Made by a program: the position numbers and the translations under genes. DNA of 64,000 nucleotides. Origin: Candidatus Baltobacteraceae bacterium (GTDB lineage: Bacteria; Vulcanimicrobiota; Vulcanimicrobiia; Vulcanimicrobiales; Vulcanimicrobiaceae). This document shows positions 43,499 through 52,885 of this stretch, one piece after another. Under the pieces are notes generated by a model, which ran no database searches, was not told the origin of the DNA, and saw only the letters and a program-made list of their open reading frames with translations. Position 1 is the first letter of the stretch. Each line of letters starts with the position of its first letter. The DNA lies in contig DATJTX010000018.1 in NCBI GenBank assembly GCA_035502855.1, forward strand, positions 62,001-126,000, written 5' to 3'.

Positions 43499-44209
43499 TC
43501 AGCGGTCGTTTCGCTTTACTCCTGCGCAGAGTGCGATGAGATAGTGCGCCATTGGAAAGAACCCCGTGTGCAACATTTCATCGTTCATAGCAAAGACGAA
43601 GACGTTGTCAAAGAACGGCTCGAGCGATGCCTTGAGCGTTTCCGCCGACTTGAGGTTGATGTGCCCTTCACGGCTCCATTTGCTTGCGTACGCTTCAGAG
43701 TGTACGTTCGGCGTACCGATAACGCAAACGGCATCATCACACAGCGGTGCGACTAGGTTCTTCAAGAATTTCGATTCCTCCGCAAGAGGGATATGTTCGA
43801 TCACATCCAGCGAATAGGCTGCATCAAAATTTCCGGGAATCGGCCCCGCCGTCACGTCGGCCTGTTCGAACGTGCAGTTGAGCCCCTCGACCTCGGCATG
43901 GTGTTTAGCCCACGTGACATACACATTGCTGAGGTCGACGCCGTGAATGAACGGCACCGCTTGAAGGACGATGCGCAGATTGAAGCCATCACCGCACCCA
44001 ACCTCCAGCGCGCGCTTTTTTCCGGCGAGCAGCTTGGCTACGTGCTTGTAGCGCGCAAGCGTGATGGGCAAACGGCGTGGGTCGGTGCGCCACGTATGCG
44101 AAGCGGAAGGGCCGAGAACCACCGGGCCTTTCGTATTCCAGCCTTCGAAGATCTCAAGGCTTGCCCCATGAAGGCCAGCCGCAGGATCAGTTGGTTGTTT
44201 TGTTTCCAT
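43499..44209 (-). CDS. SAM-dependent methyltransferase
   Basis: A 236-residue class I methyltransferase. ALEVGCGDGFNLRI is the SAM loop, GVDLSNVYVTWA the acidic strand, and FDAAYSLDVIEHIP motif IV; GTPNVHSEAYAS follows. The ATG at 44209 overlaps the stop of the aminotransferase gene (TAATG), which argues for this start rather than a longer frame. It probably modifies a sugar in the same pathway. It resembles UbiG-like enzymes but the context is glycan synthesis. Confidence 0.8.
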   Translation of the reverse strand: METKQPTDPAAGLHGASLEIFEGWNTKGPVVLGPSASHTWRTDPRRLPITLARYKHVAKLLAGKKRALEVGCGDGFNLRIVLQAVPFIHGVDLSNVYVTWAKHHAEVEGLNCTFEQADVTAGPIPGNFDAAYSLDVIEHIPLAEESKFLKNLVAPLCDDAVCVIGTPNVHSEAYASKWSREGHINLKSAETLKASLEPFFDNVFVFAMNDEMLHTGFFPMAHYLIALCAGVKRNDR

Positions 44210-45357
44210 TAGGTCCCTTTGATAGCATCCAATACGACGGTAGCTACGCGTTCGATCTCCGCTGTCGTAATTTCGGCGAACATCGGCAGGGAGAGGATGC
44301 GTTCCGTCAGCTCGTTCGCTACCGGCGTTTCGCGTGGCGCTACGTTTGCGTTTGCGTACGCTTGTTGATGGTGAATGGTAGTTGGGTAGTGGATGCCCCA
44401 ATCGATCCGCTCGCGATCGAGCGCGTCGCAGATTGCCTGGCGTCGCGGAACCTGGACGACGAAGAGGTGGAACACGGCAAACTCGTGTTCCTCGAAGACC
44501 GGCGTTTGCACCGGAGTACCGGCAAAAAGCTCCGCATAATGCGCAGCCGCCGCGCGGCGCGCGCCGATCCACGCATCCAGATGACGCAGCTTGACCGAGA
44601 GTACTGCGGCTTGCAGTGGGTCGAGCCGGCCATTGGTCCCGATGCGGGTGTGCACGTAGCGCGCGCTCTGCCCGAGGTCACGCATCTCGGCGATGATCTT
44701 AGCAATCTCCGCATCGGCGGTAACGACGATTCCGGCGTCGCCCAGCGCGCCCAAGTTTTTGCTTGGGTGCAGACTGAACGCGGCCGCATCGCCGAAGGCG
44801 CCAACGCGCTTGCCACGGTACCGCGCGCCGTGTGCCTGCGAAGCATCCTCGAATACCTTGAGGTTGTGTTCGCGCGCGATCGAAAGCACTTCGTCCATCG
44901 CTGCTGGACGCCCCCACAAATGGACCGGAACCACGGCACGCGTGCGGCTGTTAATCGCGCGCTCGAAGCAGACGGGATCGATATTTGCGCTGTGGGGCTC
45001 GACGTCGACGATCACCGGATGCGCGCCGACGTTTGAAACGGCCATCGCCGTCGCGACGCTCGAGTTGGCCGGTACGATGATTTCATCGCCTGGGCCGAAG
45101 CCGTAGGCGCGGTAGATCAGTTCGAGCGCGGTCGTTCCGGAGCTTACGCCGATGCCGTACGACACGCCGCAATACGCCGCAAACTCGCGCTCGAAGGCCT
45201 CCATGAGGGGGCCCTTTACGTAAATACCCGAGGCGAAAAACGCATCGATCGCTGCCTGTGTCTCCGCGGCGATTGACGCGTGCTGGCGCTGAAGATCGAA
45301 GAGCCGGATACGGTTCACTGCCGCCATCGTCGTAGAAGTCACGAAACGCTTATGCAC
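44209..45357 (-). CDS. DegT/DnrJ/EryC1/StrS-family sugar aminotransferase
   Basis: A 382-residue PLP enzyme. GVSSGTTALELIYRAYG and VFEDASQAHGARYRGK are cofactor-binding parts, and the PLP lysine is in SLHPSKNLGALGDAG. These enzymes transfer an amino group from glutamate to a keto nucleotide-sugar. The GTG at 45357 overlaps the cupin gene; an ATG at 45327 just before RIRLFDLQRQH would give a more typical length. It lies in one apparent operon from the HAD gene to this acyltransferase region. Confidence 0.9.
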   Translation of the reverse strand: MHKRFVTSTTMAAVNRIRLFDLQRQHASIAAETQAAIDAFFASGIYVKGPLMEAFEREFAAYCGVSYGIGVSSGTTALELIYRAYGFGPGDEIIVPANSSVATAMAVSNVGAHPVIVDVEPHSANIDPVCFERAINSRTRAVVPVHLWGRPAAMDEVLSIAREHNLKVFEDASQAHGARYRGKRVGAFGDAAAFSLHPSKNLGALGDAGIVVTADAEIAKIIAEMRDLGQSARYVHTRIGTNGRLDPLQAAVLSVKLRHLDAWIGARRAAAAHYAELFAGTPVQTPVFEEHEFAVFHLFVVQVPRRQAICDALDRERIDWGIHYPTTIHHQQAYANANVAPRETPVANELTERILSLPMFAEITTAEIERVATVVLDAIKGT

Positions 45358-45898
45358 CGTTTTGACGAGAAACCCTGGTCATCACGCCCTCGATGTACGC
45401 CGCGGACTCCGCTGCATTGGACCCGTCCGGGGCCCATTGCGGAAACTCCGACGACTGCGGATCGAACGGGCCGCTGCTGTGTTCGACGAAGAGCAACCAG
45501 TCACTGCGAATCAACAACCCATGCCAGATGCCGGGCGCCGTCCGATACGAGAACGTGGCGGCGGGCGCCGCGCCGAGTTCCAGCGTCGATTGCACGCCGC
45601 CTGCGTCATCGAAAAACACCGCGGTCGCCTCACCTTCGACGACGAGCAACGATTCGGCCTTGTACGGGTGACGGTGCGGGCGCACGTAACACGACCGATG
45701 ATGCGCAATGAGCATCTCATGGACGGGAGAATCGACATTCTCGTGAGCGCAGATACGCGCGCGCATGCGCGGCGACGCCTTCGCGCATTCTTTGAGAAAC
45801 GCAATCTCAGCTGCGCCAAAGGTCCCAAGCGGGCCGCTCGCATACCAGACGTCAGGCCCGGCTTCGCGCAGGTCGGGACCGTCCACGCGAAGTCTCAC
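45350..45898 (-). CDS. WbuC-type cupin
   Basis: A 182-residue protein with the cupin metal set in YVRPHRHPYKAESLLVVEGE (two His and a Glu) and a third His in GIWHGLL. ARICAHENVDSPVHEMLIAH before it is characteristic of the WbuC group found in O-antigen clusters. The reaction is not established. It overlaps the transketolase C-half gene by four bases upstream, and the aminotransferase downstream, pointing to a shared sugar pathway. Confidence 0.82.
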   Translation of the reverse strand: MRLRVDGPDLREAGPDVWYASGPLGTFGAAEIAFLKECAKASPRMRARICAHENVDSPVHEMLIAHHRSCYVRPHRHPYKAESLLVVEGEATAVFFDDAGGVQSTLELGAAPAATFSYRTAPGIWHGLLIRSDWLLFVEHSSGPFDPQSSEFPQWAPDGSNAAESAAYIEGVMTRVSRQNGA

Positions 45899-46839
45899 GA
45901 TATCGCGACTTCCCCTTGCCGTGGACTCAATGCGCGCAAGATACGTTGCGCGATTTGCGGCGGCTGTAAGCCGACGGATTGCAGAACGGAGTCTTGCGAT
46001 CCGTAGGTGTTCACGAACTCGTCCGGAAAGGCCAGACGCAATTGTGGCGTCACGATTCCCGCATCGGCGAGCGCATCGGCGACCGCGCTACCAAGACCGC
46101 CGATACGCGAATGTTCCTCGATCGTAACGACCAGCGACGACGGCGCAGCGGCCGTGCAAATCGATTCGACGTCGAGCGGCTTGATCGTGTGCACGTGCAA
46201 AACGGATGCTTGAACGCCGGAAGCCCCCAATGTCTCGGCCGCGATAAGCGCACGGGAGGTCATTACTCCAGTGCTTATCATCAGAGCATCCGCGCCTTTG
46301 CGCATGACGATCGCCCTGCCGATCGCGAAGCCGCTTTCCGGCGATGAAACGACCGGATCTCCACCCTTCGCAAAACGGATGTAGGCGGGATGAGGCCAAC
46401 TCAGCGTCGCTTCGATAACGCGGGTCATTTCGGGTGCATCGACCGGAGCAAAGACGGTCATGTTCGGTAGCGAACGCATCGCGGCAATATCTTCCAGCGC
46501 CATGTGCGTGGGGCCCAGCGGCGCATAGACCGCCCCACCGCCGCTTGCCAGCAAACGAACGGGAAGGTCGTGTAAACACAGATCGACCGCGACCTGCTCG
46601 AAGCCGCGCCGCGTGATGAAGGTCGCAATCGTATTGAAGTACGGAATGAATCCGTCCATGGCCAAGCCGGCCGACATGCCGATGATCGCTGCTTCGGAAA
46701 CGCCTTCCATGAAGTACCGATCCGGCATCTCGGCTTTGAATTTCTCCAGAACGCCGGCGCCGAGGTCGGAGCCGATGAAGAGCACGCGCGGATCGCGTTT
46801 GGCGAGATCATACACGGCGTTGAGGGCGCTCTGTCTCAC
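45895..46839 (-). CDS. Transketolase-like protein, C-terminal (pyrimidine/TKC) half
   Basis: A 314-residue protein equal to the second half of transketolase: MEGVSEAAIIGMSAGLAMDGF supplies the catalytic Glu that activates thiamine diphosphate, and DALMISTGVMTSRALIAAETL begins the C-terminal domain. It needs the partner encoded just upstream to make a complete active site at the subunit interface. Split transketolases of this kind are common in secondary sugar pathways and in archaea and some bacteria for pentose synthesis. The genes abut by one base. Confidence 0.9.
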   Translation of the reverse strand: MRQSALNAVYDLAKRDPRVLFIGSDLGAGVLEKFKAEMPDRYFMEGVSEAAIIGMSAGLAMDGFIPYFNTIATFITRRGFEQVAVDLCLHDLPVRLLASGGGAVYAPLGPTHMALEDIAAMRSLPNMTVFAPVDAPEMTRVIEATLSWPHPAYIRFAKGGDPVVSSPESGFAIGRAIVMRKGADALMISTGVMTSRALIAAETLGASGVQASVLHVHTIKPLDVESICTAAAPSSLVVTIEEHSRIGGLGSAVADALADAGIVTPQLRLAFPDEFVNTYGSQDSVLQSVGLQPPQIAQRILRALSPRQGEVAIS

Positions 46840-47663
46840 TAGCCTTGCTCCAACGCCGCTCGCAGCCGTTCGATCATCACCGCATCGACCGTTGATTTAT
46901 GATGCCAGGTTGCATCGAGCTCCGCGAAACTGATTCCCCGGCCCTTGAGCGTGTGTGCGATTACCGCGTTCGGTTTGCCCTTTTCAAAGGGCAGCGCAGC
47001 AAACGTCTCGCCAAGTGCGTTGACATCGTGGCCGTCGACCTCGCGGACCGCGAATCCGAACGCGCGCCACTTGTCCGCGAGCGGTTCGAGCGGAAGCACG
47101 TCTTCGATCCGGCCATACGATTGCAGTTTGTTGTAATCGACGATAGCGATGAGATTATCGAGCATATGCTTCGAGGCGTGCAGCGCCGCTTCCCAAACCG
47201 AGCCCTCATTCACTTCACCATCGCCCATGACCACGAACACGCGCGATTCGCGCTTGCGTAAGCGCGCGGCGAGCGCGGCTCCCACGCCGATCGGCAGGCC
47301 ATGGCCGAGCGCTCCGGTGGAAGCCTCAACGCCCGGAATATGCGCATCGGCGTGCCCGCCCAGGAGGGCGCCGGGTTTACAGAACGTCTTGAGTTCAGCT
47401 ACCGGAAAGAACCCATGGTCGGCGAGGACCGCGTAGAGTCCCAAACAGCCGTGCCCCTTGCTCAGGATGAAGCGATCGCGATCGGGCCATTCCGGCTCCG
47501 CAGGCCGTACGTTGAGCACGTCGTCGTAGAGCACGCGGATGATCTCGATTAGGGAGAGCGACGACCCGACATGGCCGCGGCCGGCGCTCAAGCCGTCGAT
47601 GACGAGCGATCTGAGGTGCTTGGAGCGGCTGTCGAGCGGGACGCCCGTCTCGGCAAGGTTCAT
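46839..47663 (-). CDS. Transketolase-like protein, N-terminal (ThDP-binding) half
   Basis: A 274-residue protein. GHVGSSLSLIEIIRVLYDDVL near the start and the ThDP/Mg2+ motif MGDGEVNEGSVWEAALHASKHMLDNLIAIVDYNK (GDG...N) match the N-terminal half of transketolase. HADAHIPGVEASTGALGHGLPIG is the conserved substrate loop. It pairs with the C-half downstream. It overlaps the kinase gene stop by four bases (ATGA). Confidence 0.9.
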   Translation of the reverse strand: MNLAETGVPLDSRSKHLRSLVIDGLSAGRGHVGSSLSLIEIIRVLYDDVLNVRPAEPEWPDRDRFILSKGHGCLGLYAVLADHGFFPVAELKTFCKPGALLGGHADAHIPGVEASTGALGHGLPIGVGAALAARLRKRESRVFVVMGDGEVNEGSVWEAALHASKHMLDNLIAIVDYNKLQSYGRIEDVLPLEPLADKWRAFGFAVREVDGHDVNALGETFAALPFEKGKPNAVIAHTLKGRGISFAELDATWHHKSTVDAVMIERLRAALEQG

Positions 47664-48667
47664 GTGGCGGGATGTCCTTCAAGGTAGGACCGTAACACGT
47701 CCAATTTGGCACGAGCTTTGTGCAGTTGAGCGCGTTTCGCGCCCTCCCAATCTCTACCTTTGCCTGAAAAAGCGCGACGTTTCCAGAGCTGCGGCAAGAA
47801 CTCATTGAGCATGATCAGGACCCAGCGGATGCCGTAGAGGGGAAAAGACGCGGCCAGGCGCGGCAAAAAGTCCTCATCTGCACCGTAGAGGGCGGCGGCG
47901 CCCTCCATAAAGGATTCCTGCGCGACCTTGCTGAGCGTCATTCCCGGGTGCAGCAGGAAATCCGAGACGAGTTTGGCCGGATCGTCCCAGCCGAAATACT
48001 CGAAATCGAGAAAACAGAGGGTGCCGTCGGGCCGCCGCAGCGCGTTGTGAAAGCCAAAATCCGAGGGCGAGAGGGTCCGCCGAGCCGCGGGAAGGGTCTC
48101 GAACATCCTTAGACGGTAGCGGGCAACGCGCCGGCCGAGTTCAGGCCGTAGCTCATCGGTCAAAAACGCCGCCAGTTCCGGCTCACCGGGACTCACCGTT
48201 GCCAAGCGCTCGAGCCGGCGGGCGATTTGGGACTCCAAATCAGCGGGCCGCAGGACGGCTTCCGTCGCCTCCGGCATAGACTCGGCTCCGACGGCCAGCC
48301 GGGCTGCGTGCATCGCCGCCATGAGTTCCAGCACCGCGACGATGTCTGCCCGATCGTGATCGAGAGCCGGTTTCCCCTCGATCCACTCATACAGCGCGCA
48401 GCGTTCGTCGCGATCGACCGCCAGTGCGTTCGGCAGCGCCTTCCCGATACCGAACGACTTGAGAAAACGCACACCGTCGAACTCGTGCCCCAGACGATCG
48501 CGATCGTCAAGCTCCACTGAACCGTACGATTTCATCGCGAAAACGCCGGCCACGGTCTGGATCCGGTAAACTTGATTGTTTGCGCCGCCGCCGCAGATTG
48601 TGGCGGCGACGACCTCTTCACCGCAGAGTCGTTCCGCCACCGCTAACAGGTGGTCGGGCGCCCCCAT
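47660..48667 (-). CDS. Aminoglycoside/choline-kinase-fold phosphotransferase
   Basis: A 335-residue APH-fold kinase from the ATG at 48667. FAMKSYG holds the ATP-binding Lys, LYEWIEGKPA the hinge, and LSPSDFGFHNALRRPDGTLCFLDFEYFGWDDPAKLVSDF contains the catalytic and metal Asp positions in a slightly altered form (SDFGFHN for HxDxxxxN). The substrate is unknown; in this operon a sugar or its precursor is likely, with the HAD phosphatase next to it. It lies seven bases after the HAD stop. Confidence 0.8.
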   Translation of the reverse strand: MGAPDHLLAVAERLCGEEVVAATICGGGANNQVYRIQTVAGVFAMKSYGSVELDDRDRLGHEFDGVRFLKSFGIGKALPNALAVDRDERCALYEWIEGKPALDHDRADIVAVLELMAAMHAARLAVGAESMPEATEAVLRPADLESQIARRLERLATVSPGEPELAAFLTDELRPELGRRVARYRLRMFETLPAARRTLSPSDFGFHNALRRPDGTLCFLDFEYFGWDDPAKLVSDFLLHPGMTLSKVAQESFMEGAAALYGADEDFLPRLAASFPLYGIRWVLIMLNEFLPQLWKRRAFSGKGRDWEGAKRAQLHKARAKLDVLRSYLEGHPAT

Positions 48668-48674
48668 CTGAGGT

Positions 48675-49301
48675 TCAATCGGCGAGAAAGGCATGCGCGA
48701 TGTCGCGGAAAGACGCGTAAGCGCGATACCGGCCTCGCGGAACCGCGGCGGCCGTAGAAAGGAGCATACGCTCGACGTTTGCGGGAAACGCCGGATCGTC
48801 GAATACCTCTTCGAGATCGTCGATAAAGTGCGTGCACTGAAGCTGGATGATGCGCGCGATCTTTTCGGCACGTGTGCCCTCAAAATACAGATGCTCTTCG
48901 GGTACGCCGCGTGCCCCGAGCATTCCGCTAGCGTACAACCAGCTGCGCGCGGCGTCGTGCAGGTTTACCTTTTCTGATCCGAGATTCGAGACGGCGGTCT
49001 TGTGGCTGACGATCGATAATTCGGCACCCCCGCGCCGCGCCATTCGAATAAAATCGAGCGCTCCTTCGGCCGCGACGGCACCGCCTATTGCGGGACCGTA
49101 TACTTCGGCCTGGAGCCGCTGCCACTGTACTTCGCCACCCGGAAGCAGACGAATGGCGTCGCGTATGTCCCGCTTTGTGCCGGTAAACCCCGGCGGAATC
49201 AGGCCGCGTTCCAGCGCAACGCGTTGGAACAATTGGTCGTAGCTAATCAAGGTGTTGTCCAAGTCGAGGCCGATGCGCAACTCGGACAAAGGTCTCATCA
49301 T
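48675..49301 (-). CDS. HAD-superfamily phosphatase
   Basis: A 208-residue protein with LRIGLDLDNTLISYDQ at the N-terminus (motif I DxDxT, nucleophile Asp), LSIVSHKTA (motif II Ser), and IDDLEEVFDDPAF (motif IV acidic pair). It would remove phosphate from a small molecule. It heads the leftward run of overlapping sugar genes. The start is the first of two adjacent ATGs (49301 or 49298), which overlap the ATG of a tiny divergent reading frame. Confidence 0.82.
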   Translation of the reverse strand: MMRPLSELRIGLDLDNTLISYDQLFQRVALERGLIPPGFTGTKRDIRDAIRLLPGGEVQWQRLQAEVYGPAIGGAVAAEGALDFIRMARRGGAELSIVSHKTAVSNLGSEKVNLHDAARSWLYASGMLGARGVPEEHLYFEGTRAEKIARIIQLQCTHFIDDLEEVFDDPAFPANVERMLLSTAAAVPRGRYRAYASFRDIAHAFLAD

Positions 49302-49461
49302 GCATAGCTCATTCGAGCCACTGAAGGGAAAGTCTAGCACGGTCCAGGAAGTCCGCCGCTCGTTATACGGCGCGCTCGCCCGGCGATGGGCCGGCGCCGG
49401 ACAATTCGAATCTCTCTATCGCGCGACTGAATTGGTCGCAAACCGGCGAAAGGACAACTAA
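49300..49461 (+). CDS. Small hypothetical reading frame
   Basis: A 53-codon frame, MHSSFEPLKGKSSTVQEVRR and on, with AAGG seven bases before its ATG and the methyltransferase gene eight bases after. It has no recognisable motif. Its ATG overlaps the start codon of the divergent HAD gene, so both cannot have a free leader; it may be non-coding leader for the methyltransferase gene. Confidence 0.3.
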   Translation: MHSSFEPLKGKSSTVQEVRRSLYGALARRWAGAGQFESLYRATELVANRRKDN

Positions 49462-49468
49462 GCCCCCC

Positions 49469-50134
49469 ATGGGTCGACTTCTCGAGATCGTCACACCGCT
49501 CCATAAAGCAACGAAGCGCAACTATCTGGAGCGTATGAACGACGACAAAGTCACGTGTATGATCAAGGCCAAAGAGTACGAGTTCGATTATTGGGACGGT
49601 GACCGTCGCTTCGGTTACGGCGGATATAAGTTCATCGAGGGTCGGTGGAAGCCGGTAGCTCAGTCGTTGATCGAAACCTACGGGCTGAGTGGCGGCTCCA
49701 AGGTTCTCGATGTCGGCTGCGGTAAAGCGTTCCTACTTTACGAGATGAAGAAACTCTTACCGGAACTGTCGATCGCGGGGTTCGATATCTCACACCATGG
49801 ACTCGCTGAAGCAAGAGACGAGATCAAGCCGTACTTGTACCGCTATCGCGCGCAAGACCGCTATCCGTACGGCGACGATGAGTTCGATCTAGTCATCTCT
49901 CTCGGTTGCCTGCACAACTTGAAGCTTTTCGAGTTGCAAACGGCGGTTGGAGAAATCGAACGCGTCGGCAAGTCCAAATACATTATGGTCGAGGGATACC
50001 GTAACGAACTCGAACAGTTCAACCTCGAGTGCTGGGCGCTCACCGCAGAACAGATCCTGCACACGTCGGAATGGATCTGGCTCTACGAACACTTCGGGTA
50101 CACCGGCGATTATGAATTCATCTACTTTGAGTAG
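49469..50134 (+). CDS. SAM-dependent methyltransferase
   Basis: A 221-residue class I methyltransferase with a conserved-looking N-terminal part (CMIKAKEYEFDYWDGDRRFGYGGY) and the SAM loop KVLDVGCGKAFLLYEMKKLL; FDLVISLGCLHNLKL is motif IV. Relatives with this N-terminus are found in surface-sugar clusters beside dehydrogenases. The zinc dehydrogenase gene follows 14 bases later on the same strand. Confidence 0.78.
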   Translation: MGRLLEIVTPLHKATKRNYLERMNDDKVTCMIKAKEYEFDYWDGDRRFGYGGYKFIEGRWKPVAQSLIETYGLSGGSKVLDVGCGKAFLLYEMKKLLPELSIAGFDISHHGLAEARDEIKPYLYRYRAQDRYPYGDDEFDLVISLGCLHNLKLFELQTAVGEIERVGKSKYIMVEGYRNELEQFNLECWALTAEQILHTSEWIWLYEHFGYTGDYEFIYFE

Positions 50135-50148
50135 CGGGCAAACCGCGT

Positions 50149-51189
50149 ATGCGAGTTAAAAAAGCAAAGGCGGCGATTCTCGTACGGTCGCGCGAGCCCC
50201 TAGTCGTGGATCAGATCGAGTTCCCGGCAGAGCTTGAGGCCGGACAAGTGCTCGTGAGGGTTCTGCACACGACCATCTGCGGCGCACAGATCAACGAGAT
50301 CGAAGCCGTCAAGGGACCCGACAAGTTCCTTCCTCATCTTCTCGGGCACGAGGCCGCCGCGACGGTCATGGAAATCGGCCCTGGGGTCGCGCACGTTGCT
50401 CCCGGCAACACGGTTGTGATGCATTGGCGGCCGGGCCGCGGCATTCAGTCTGCCCCGGCCGCGTATCGCTGGCGCGGCGAAAAGTTGAATGCCGGGTGGG
50501 TCACGACGTTCAACGAATATGCGGTCGTCTCTGAGAATCGCTTGACGCCGATCTCGTCGAGCTACGATCTCAAACTTGCACCGCTTTTCGGCTGCGCCGT
50601 GACGACGGCTGCGGGTGTCATCAATAACGACGCGCGCGTGAAGGTTGGTGAATCCGTCGTCGTATTCGGCGTGGGCGGCGTGGGCCTAAACGTCGTCCAG
50701 TTTGCACAGCTTGCAGGAGCCCATCCCATTGTCGCCGTCGACCTCGTCGAGAGCAAGCTCGAAATGGCGAAAACCCGCGGCGCCACACATGTTATAAATG
50801 CCTCAGCGGTCGAGGATGTCGGCGCCGAGGTTCGCAAGATCGTCGGTTCGAGCGGTGCGGATAAGGTCGTTGAAACGACCGGTGCGAAGTTCGTCATCGA
50901 GAATGCCTACGATCTCGCGAGCGCGAATGGCACCTGCGTACTCGTCGGCGTGCCAAGCGAAAAAGTAACGATCAACACCTTGCCGATCCACTTCGACAAA
51001 GTGTTGACCGGATCGCACGGCGGCGGCGCGATTCCGCACGTCGATATTCCTCGCTTGATCCGCCTGAACGAAGCAGGGCGAATCAGCCTTGCCGGGATCA
51101 TTACACATGAGTTTGGGCTGAATGACATCAACACCGCGCTCGACACGGTGCGCACCGGGGCCGCGGGCCGGGTCCTGATCAACCTCTAG
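50149..51189 (+). CDS. Zinc-dependent medium-chain alcohol dehydrogenase
   Basis: A 346-residue MDR enzyme. The catalytic zinc ligands are Cys44 (TTICGAQ), His67 with Glu68 (LGHEAAA) and a later Cys in LFGCAVTTAAG. The NAD loop is VVVFGVGGVGLNVVQFA. The four cysteines of the structural zinc lobe are absent (the lobe reads HWRPGRGIQSAP), a trait of some subfamilies. It probably oxidises or reduces a sugar alcohol or keto sugar. An N-terminal Lys-rich start MRVKKAKAAI follows the methyltransferase gene closely. Confidence 0.86.
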   Translation: MRVKKAKAAILVRSREPLVVDQIEFPAELEAGQVLVRVLHTTICGAQINEIEAVKGPDKFLPHLLGHEAAATVMEIGPGVAHVAPGNTVVMHWRPGRGIQSAPAAYRWRGEKLNAGWVTTFNEYAVVSENRLTPISSSYDLKLAPLFGCAVTTAAGVINNDARVKVGESVVVFGVGGVGLNVVQFAQLAGAHPIVAVDLVESKLEMAKTRGATHVINASAVEDVGAEVRKIVGSSGADKVVETTGAKFVIENAYDLASANGTCVLVGVPSEKVTINTLPIHFDKVLTGSHGGGAIPHVDIPRLIRLNEAGRISLAGIITHEFGLNDINTALDTVRTGAAGRVLINL

Positions 51190-51264
51190 GGAAACGCGGG
51201 CAACGGCTTGCCGTCCGTTGCTGCACGGTCGCCTTTCGTACACAAAGGGCTTCCAGATTCCAAG

Positions 51265-52569
51265 ATGAAACGTGGGCCTGCGTTCATGAACGCACTCGTC
51301 CGCCGCGTGGCAGCCAGCGACTTCACGCGGAGCAGCGCTCTCGTCTTCGCAGCGAGCCTCTTCGCGAATTTCTTCAACTACGTGTTTTACGTATTGATGG
51401 GCCGCCTGTTGTCCGTTCGCGATTATGGCGTAGTGATGTCGCTCATCTCGATCGTGTTGGTCGTATTGGGTTTGGGTTCGATCGCGCAGACCGCCACGGC
51501 AAAGCTGGCGGCGGATCTCCGGGCGGCGGGCGATCGCGAGGCGATGGCGTCGTTCTCACGAGGAATCACGCGCGGCAGCCTGTGGTTGGCGTTCGCGATT
51601 GCCCTCGTGGCCTTCGGCGCGCGGGGATTCATCGGAAACTACCTCCACATCGGCAACCTCGGGCTCGTGATCGTTGCCGGGGCGACTGCCGGCATCGGAA
51701 TCGCGCTCTTGCTTCAGCGCGGCCTGTTCCAGGGGTTCGGAAGCTTCCCGACGTTCGCCCTGTCGAGCGTCCTCGACACCCTGAGAACCGCATTTCTCGT
51801 TCCGCTCGTCCACGCATTCGGAGCGATGGGCAGCTTACTCTCGTTCCTCGGCGCCGTGGTTGTCGGGTCCGTATTCGGCGAGCTAGCGTTGCGACGGCGA
51901 TTCGGAAAGATGACGACCTCGGCAAGGTTGGACGTGCGGCGTATGATCGTCATCGCCGGCGCGACCGGAATCTCATCGTCCGGAATCTTGTTGCTGATGT
52001 ATTACGACGTCGTGCTCGCGCGTCATTTTCTCACACCGGTTGACGCGGGCTTGTACGGTGCGGCAGCGTTGGCCGGGCGGGTGATTTTTGCGATCATCTC
52101 CTTCCTTCCCACGGTGCTACTCCCGAGCGTGGCCGTTCGCTTTGCCCATGGCAGGTCGAGCGCGCACATGCTCGCAGCGGCACTGGGTACCGCCGCATCG
52201 GTCGTCGGAGCGCTGGCAGTGGTCTGCGCCATTGCGCCGAAAATCGTGATACGCCTGTTAGCCGGAGCGAATTTCGTGCCGGGCGCACCGCTCATCTTGC
52301 CGTACGTGCTCGCCGCCGGCGCGCTCTCTGTAGCGAGCCTTCTGTCCACCTACGCAATCGCGCGTCACCGTTTTGGCTTCGTTCCGTACCTGCTGGCCGT
52401 TGCGGCCTGCGAAGTCACGGCGGTCGCCTTACGGCATGGCTCATCCCAACAGATCGTCCAGGATGTAGTCGCCGGGCACACCGCAGTTCTCTGCGTCATG
52501 GCCATTTTCGTCGTTCTCGACTCCACGAAGACGCGCCAACCCGCGACCCTTCCGGAGCAATCGTGCTGA
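51265..52569 (+). CDS. Polysaccharide flippase (MOP/Wzx-like)
   Basis: A protein of about 434 residues with 12-14 membrane helices and the start pattern RSSALVFAASLFANFFNYVFYVLMGRLLSVRDYGVV, typical of oligosaccharide flippases of the MOP superfamily. It would move a lipid-linked sugar across the inner membrane. The start is not certain: ATGs at 51265 and 51286 are both possible and neither has a strong ribosome site. The window also carries a complete ABC exporter, so two export routes are present. Confidence 0.82.
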   Translation: MKRGPAFMNALVRRVAASDFTRSSALVFAASLFANFFNYVFYVLMGRLLSVRDYGVVMSLISIVLVVLGLGSIAQTATAKLAADLRAAGDREAMASFSRGITRGSLWLAFAIALVAFGARGFIGNYLHIGNLGLVIVAGATAGIGIALLLQRGLFQGFGSFPTFALSSVLDTLRTAFLVPLVHAFGAMGSLLSFLGAVVVGSVFGELALRRRFGKMTTSARLDVRRMIVIAGATGISSSGILLLMYYDVVLARHFLTPVDAGLYGAAALAGRVIFAIISFLPTVLLPSVAVRFAHGRSSAHMLAAALGTAASVVGALAVVCAIAPKIVIRLLAGANFVPGAPLILPYVLAAGALSVASLLSTYAIARHRFGFVPYLLAVAACEVTAVALRHGSSQQIVQDVVAGHTAVLCVMAIFVVLDSTKTRQPATLPEQSC

Positions 52570-52885
52570 TGAGATCAGTCGTAATCGCGTGGGGAAAAGC
52601 GACTTCTTCACAAGCGCGTCGCTAAACGGCCGCGGCCGCCATGCACCGGACCCGCGATGGCTACGTGGATATCGCAGCCGACCGCGCGCCCGGAAAAACT
52701 ATGGGGCTCGCTCTCGCGGGATCGCGCGCTTGCGGCCCAGCAGTCAGGCTCCTTTTATCCCACCGAAGGACACCTCGCCAATTCTGTCGCCAGATGGCAC
52801 CTCGGCTTGCCGGACGCCCCGAAAGCTGCCGGAATCGTCCTGCGTTGACTCGAAAAGAATGACCGAATGGAGAAGATCGGTTGAG
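52570..52885. other. Intergenic region, no clear gene
   Basis: About 316 bases between the flippase and the methyltransferase. The methyltransferase frame stays open through most of it, but the translation is rich in Arg/Pro and unlike a domain, and no ribosome site supports a start there. I see no clear promoter or terminator. A start at 52859 remains possible for the next gene. Confidence 0.45.
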
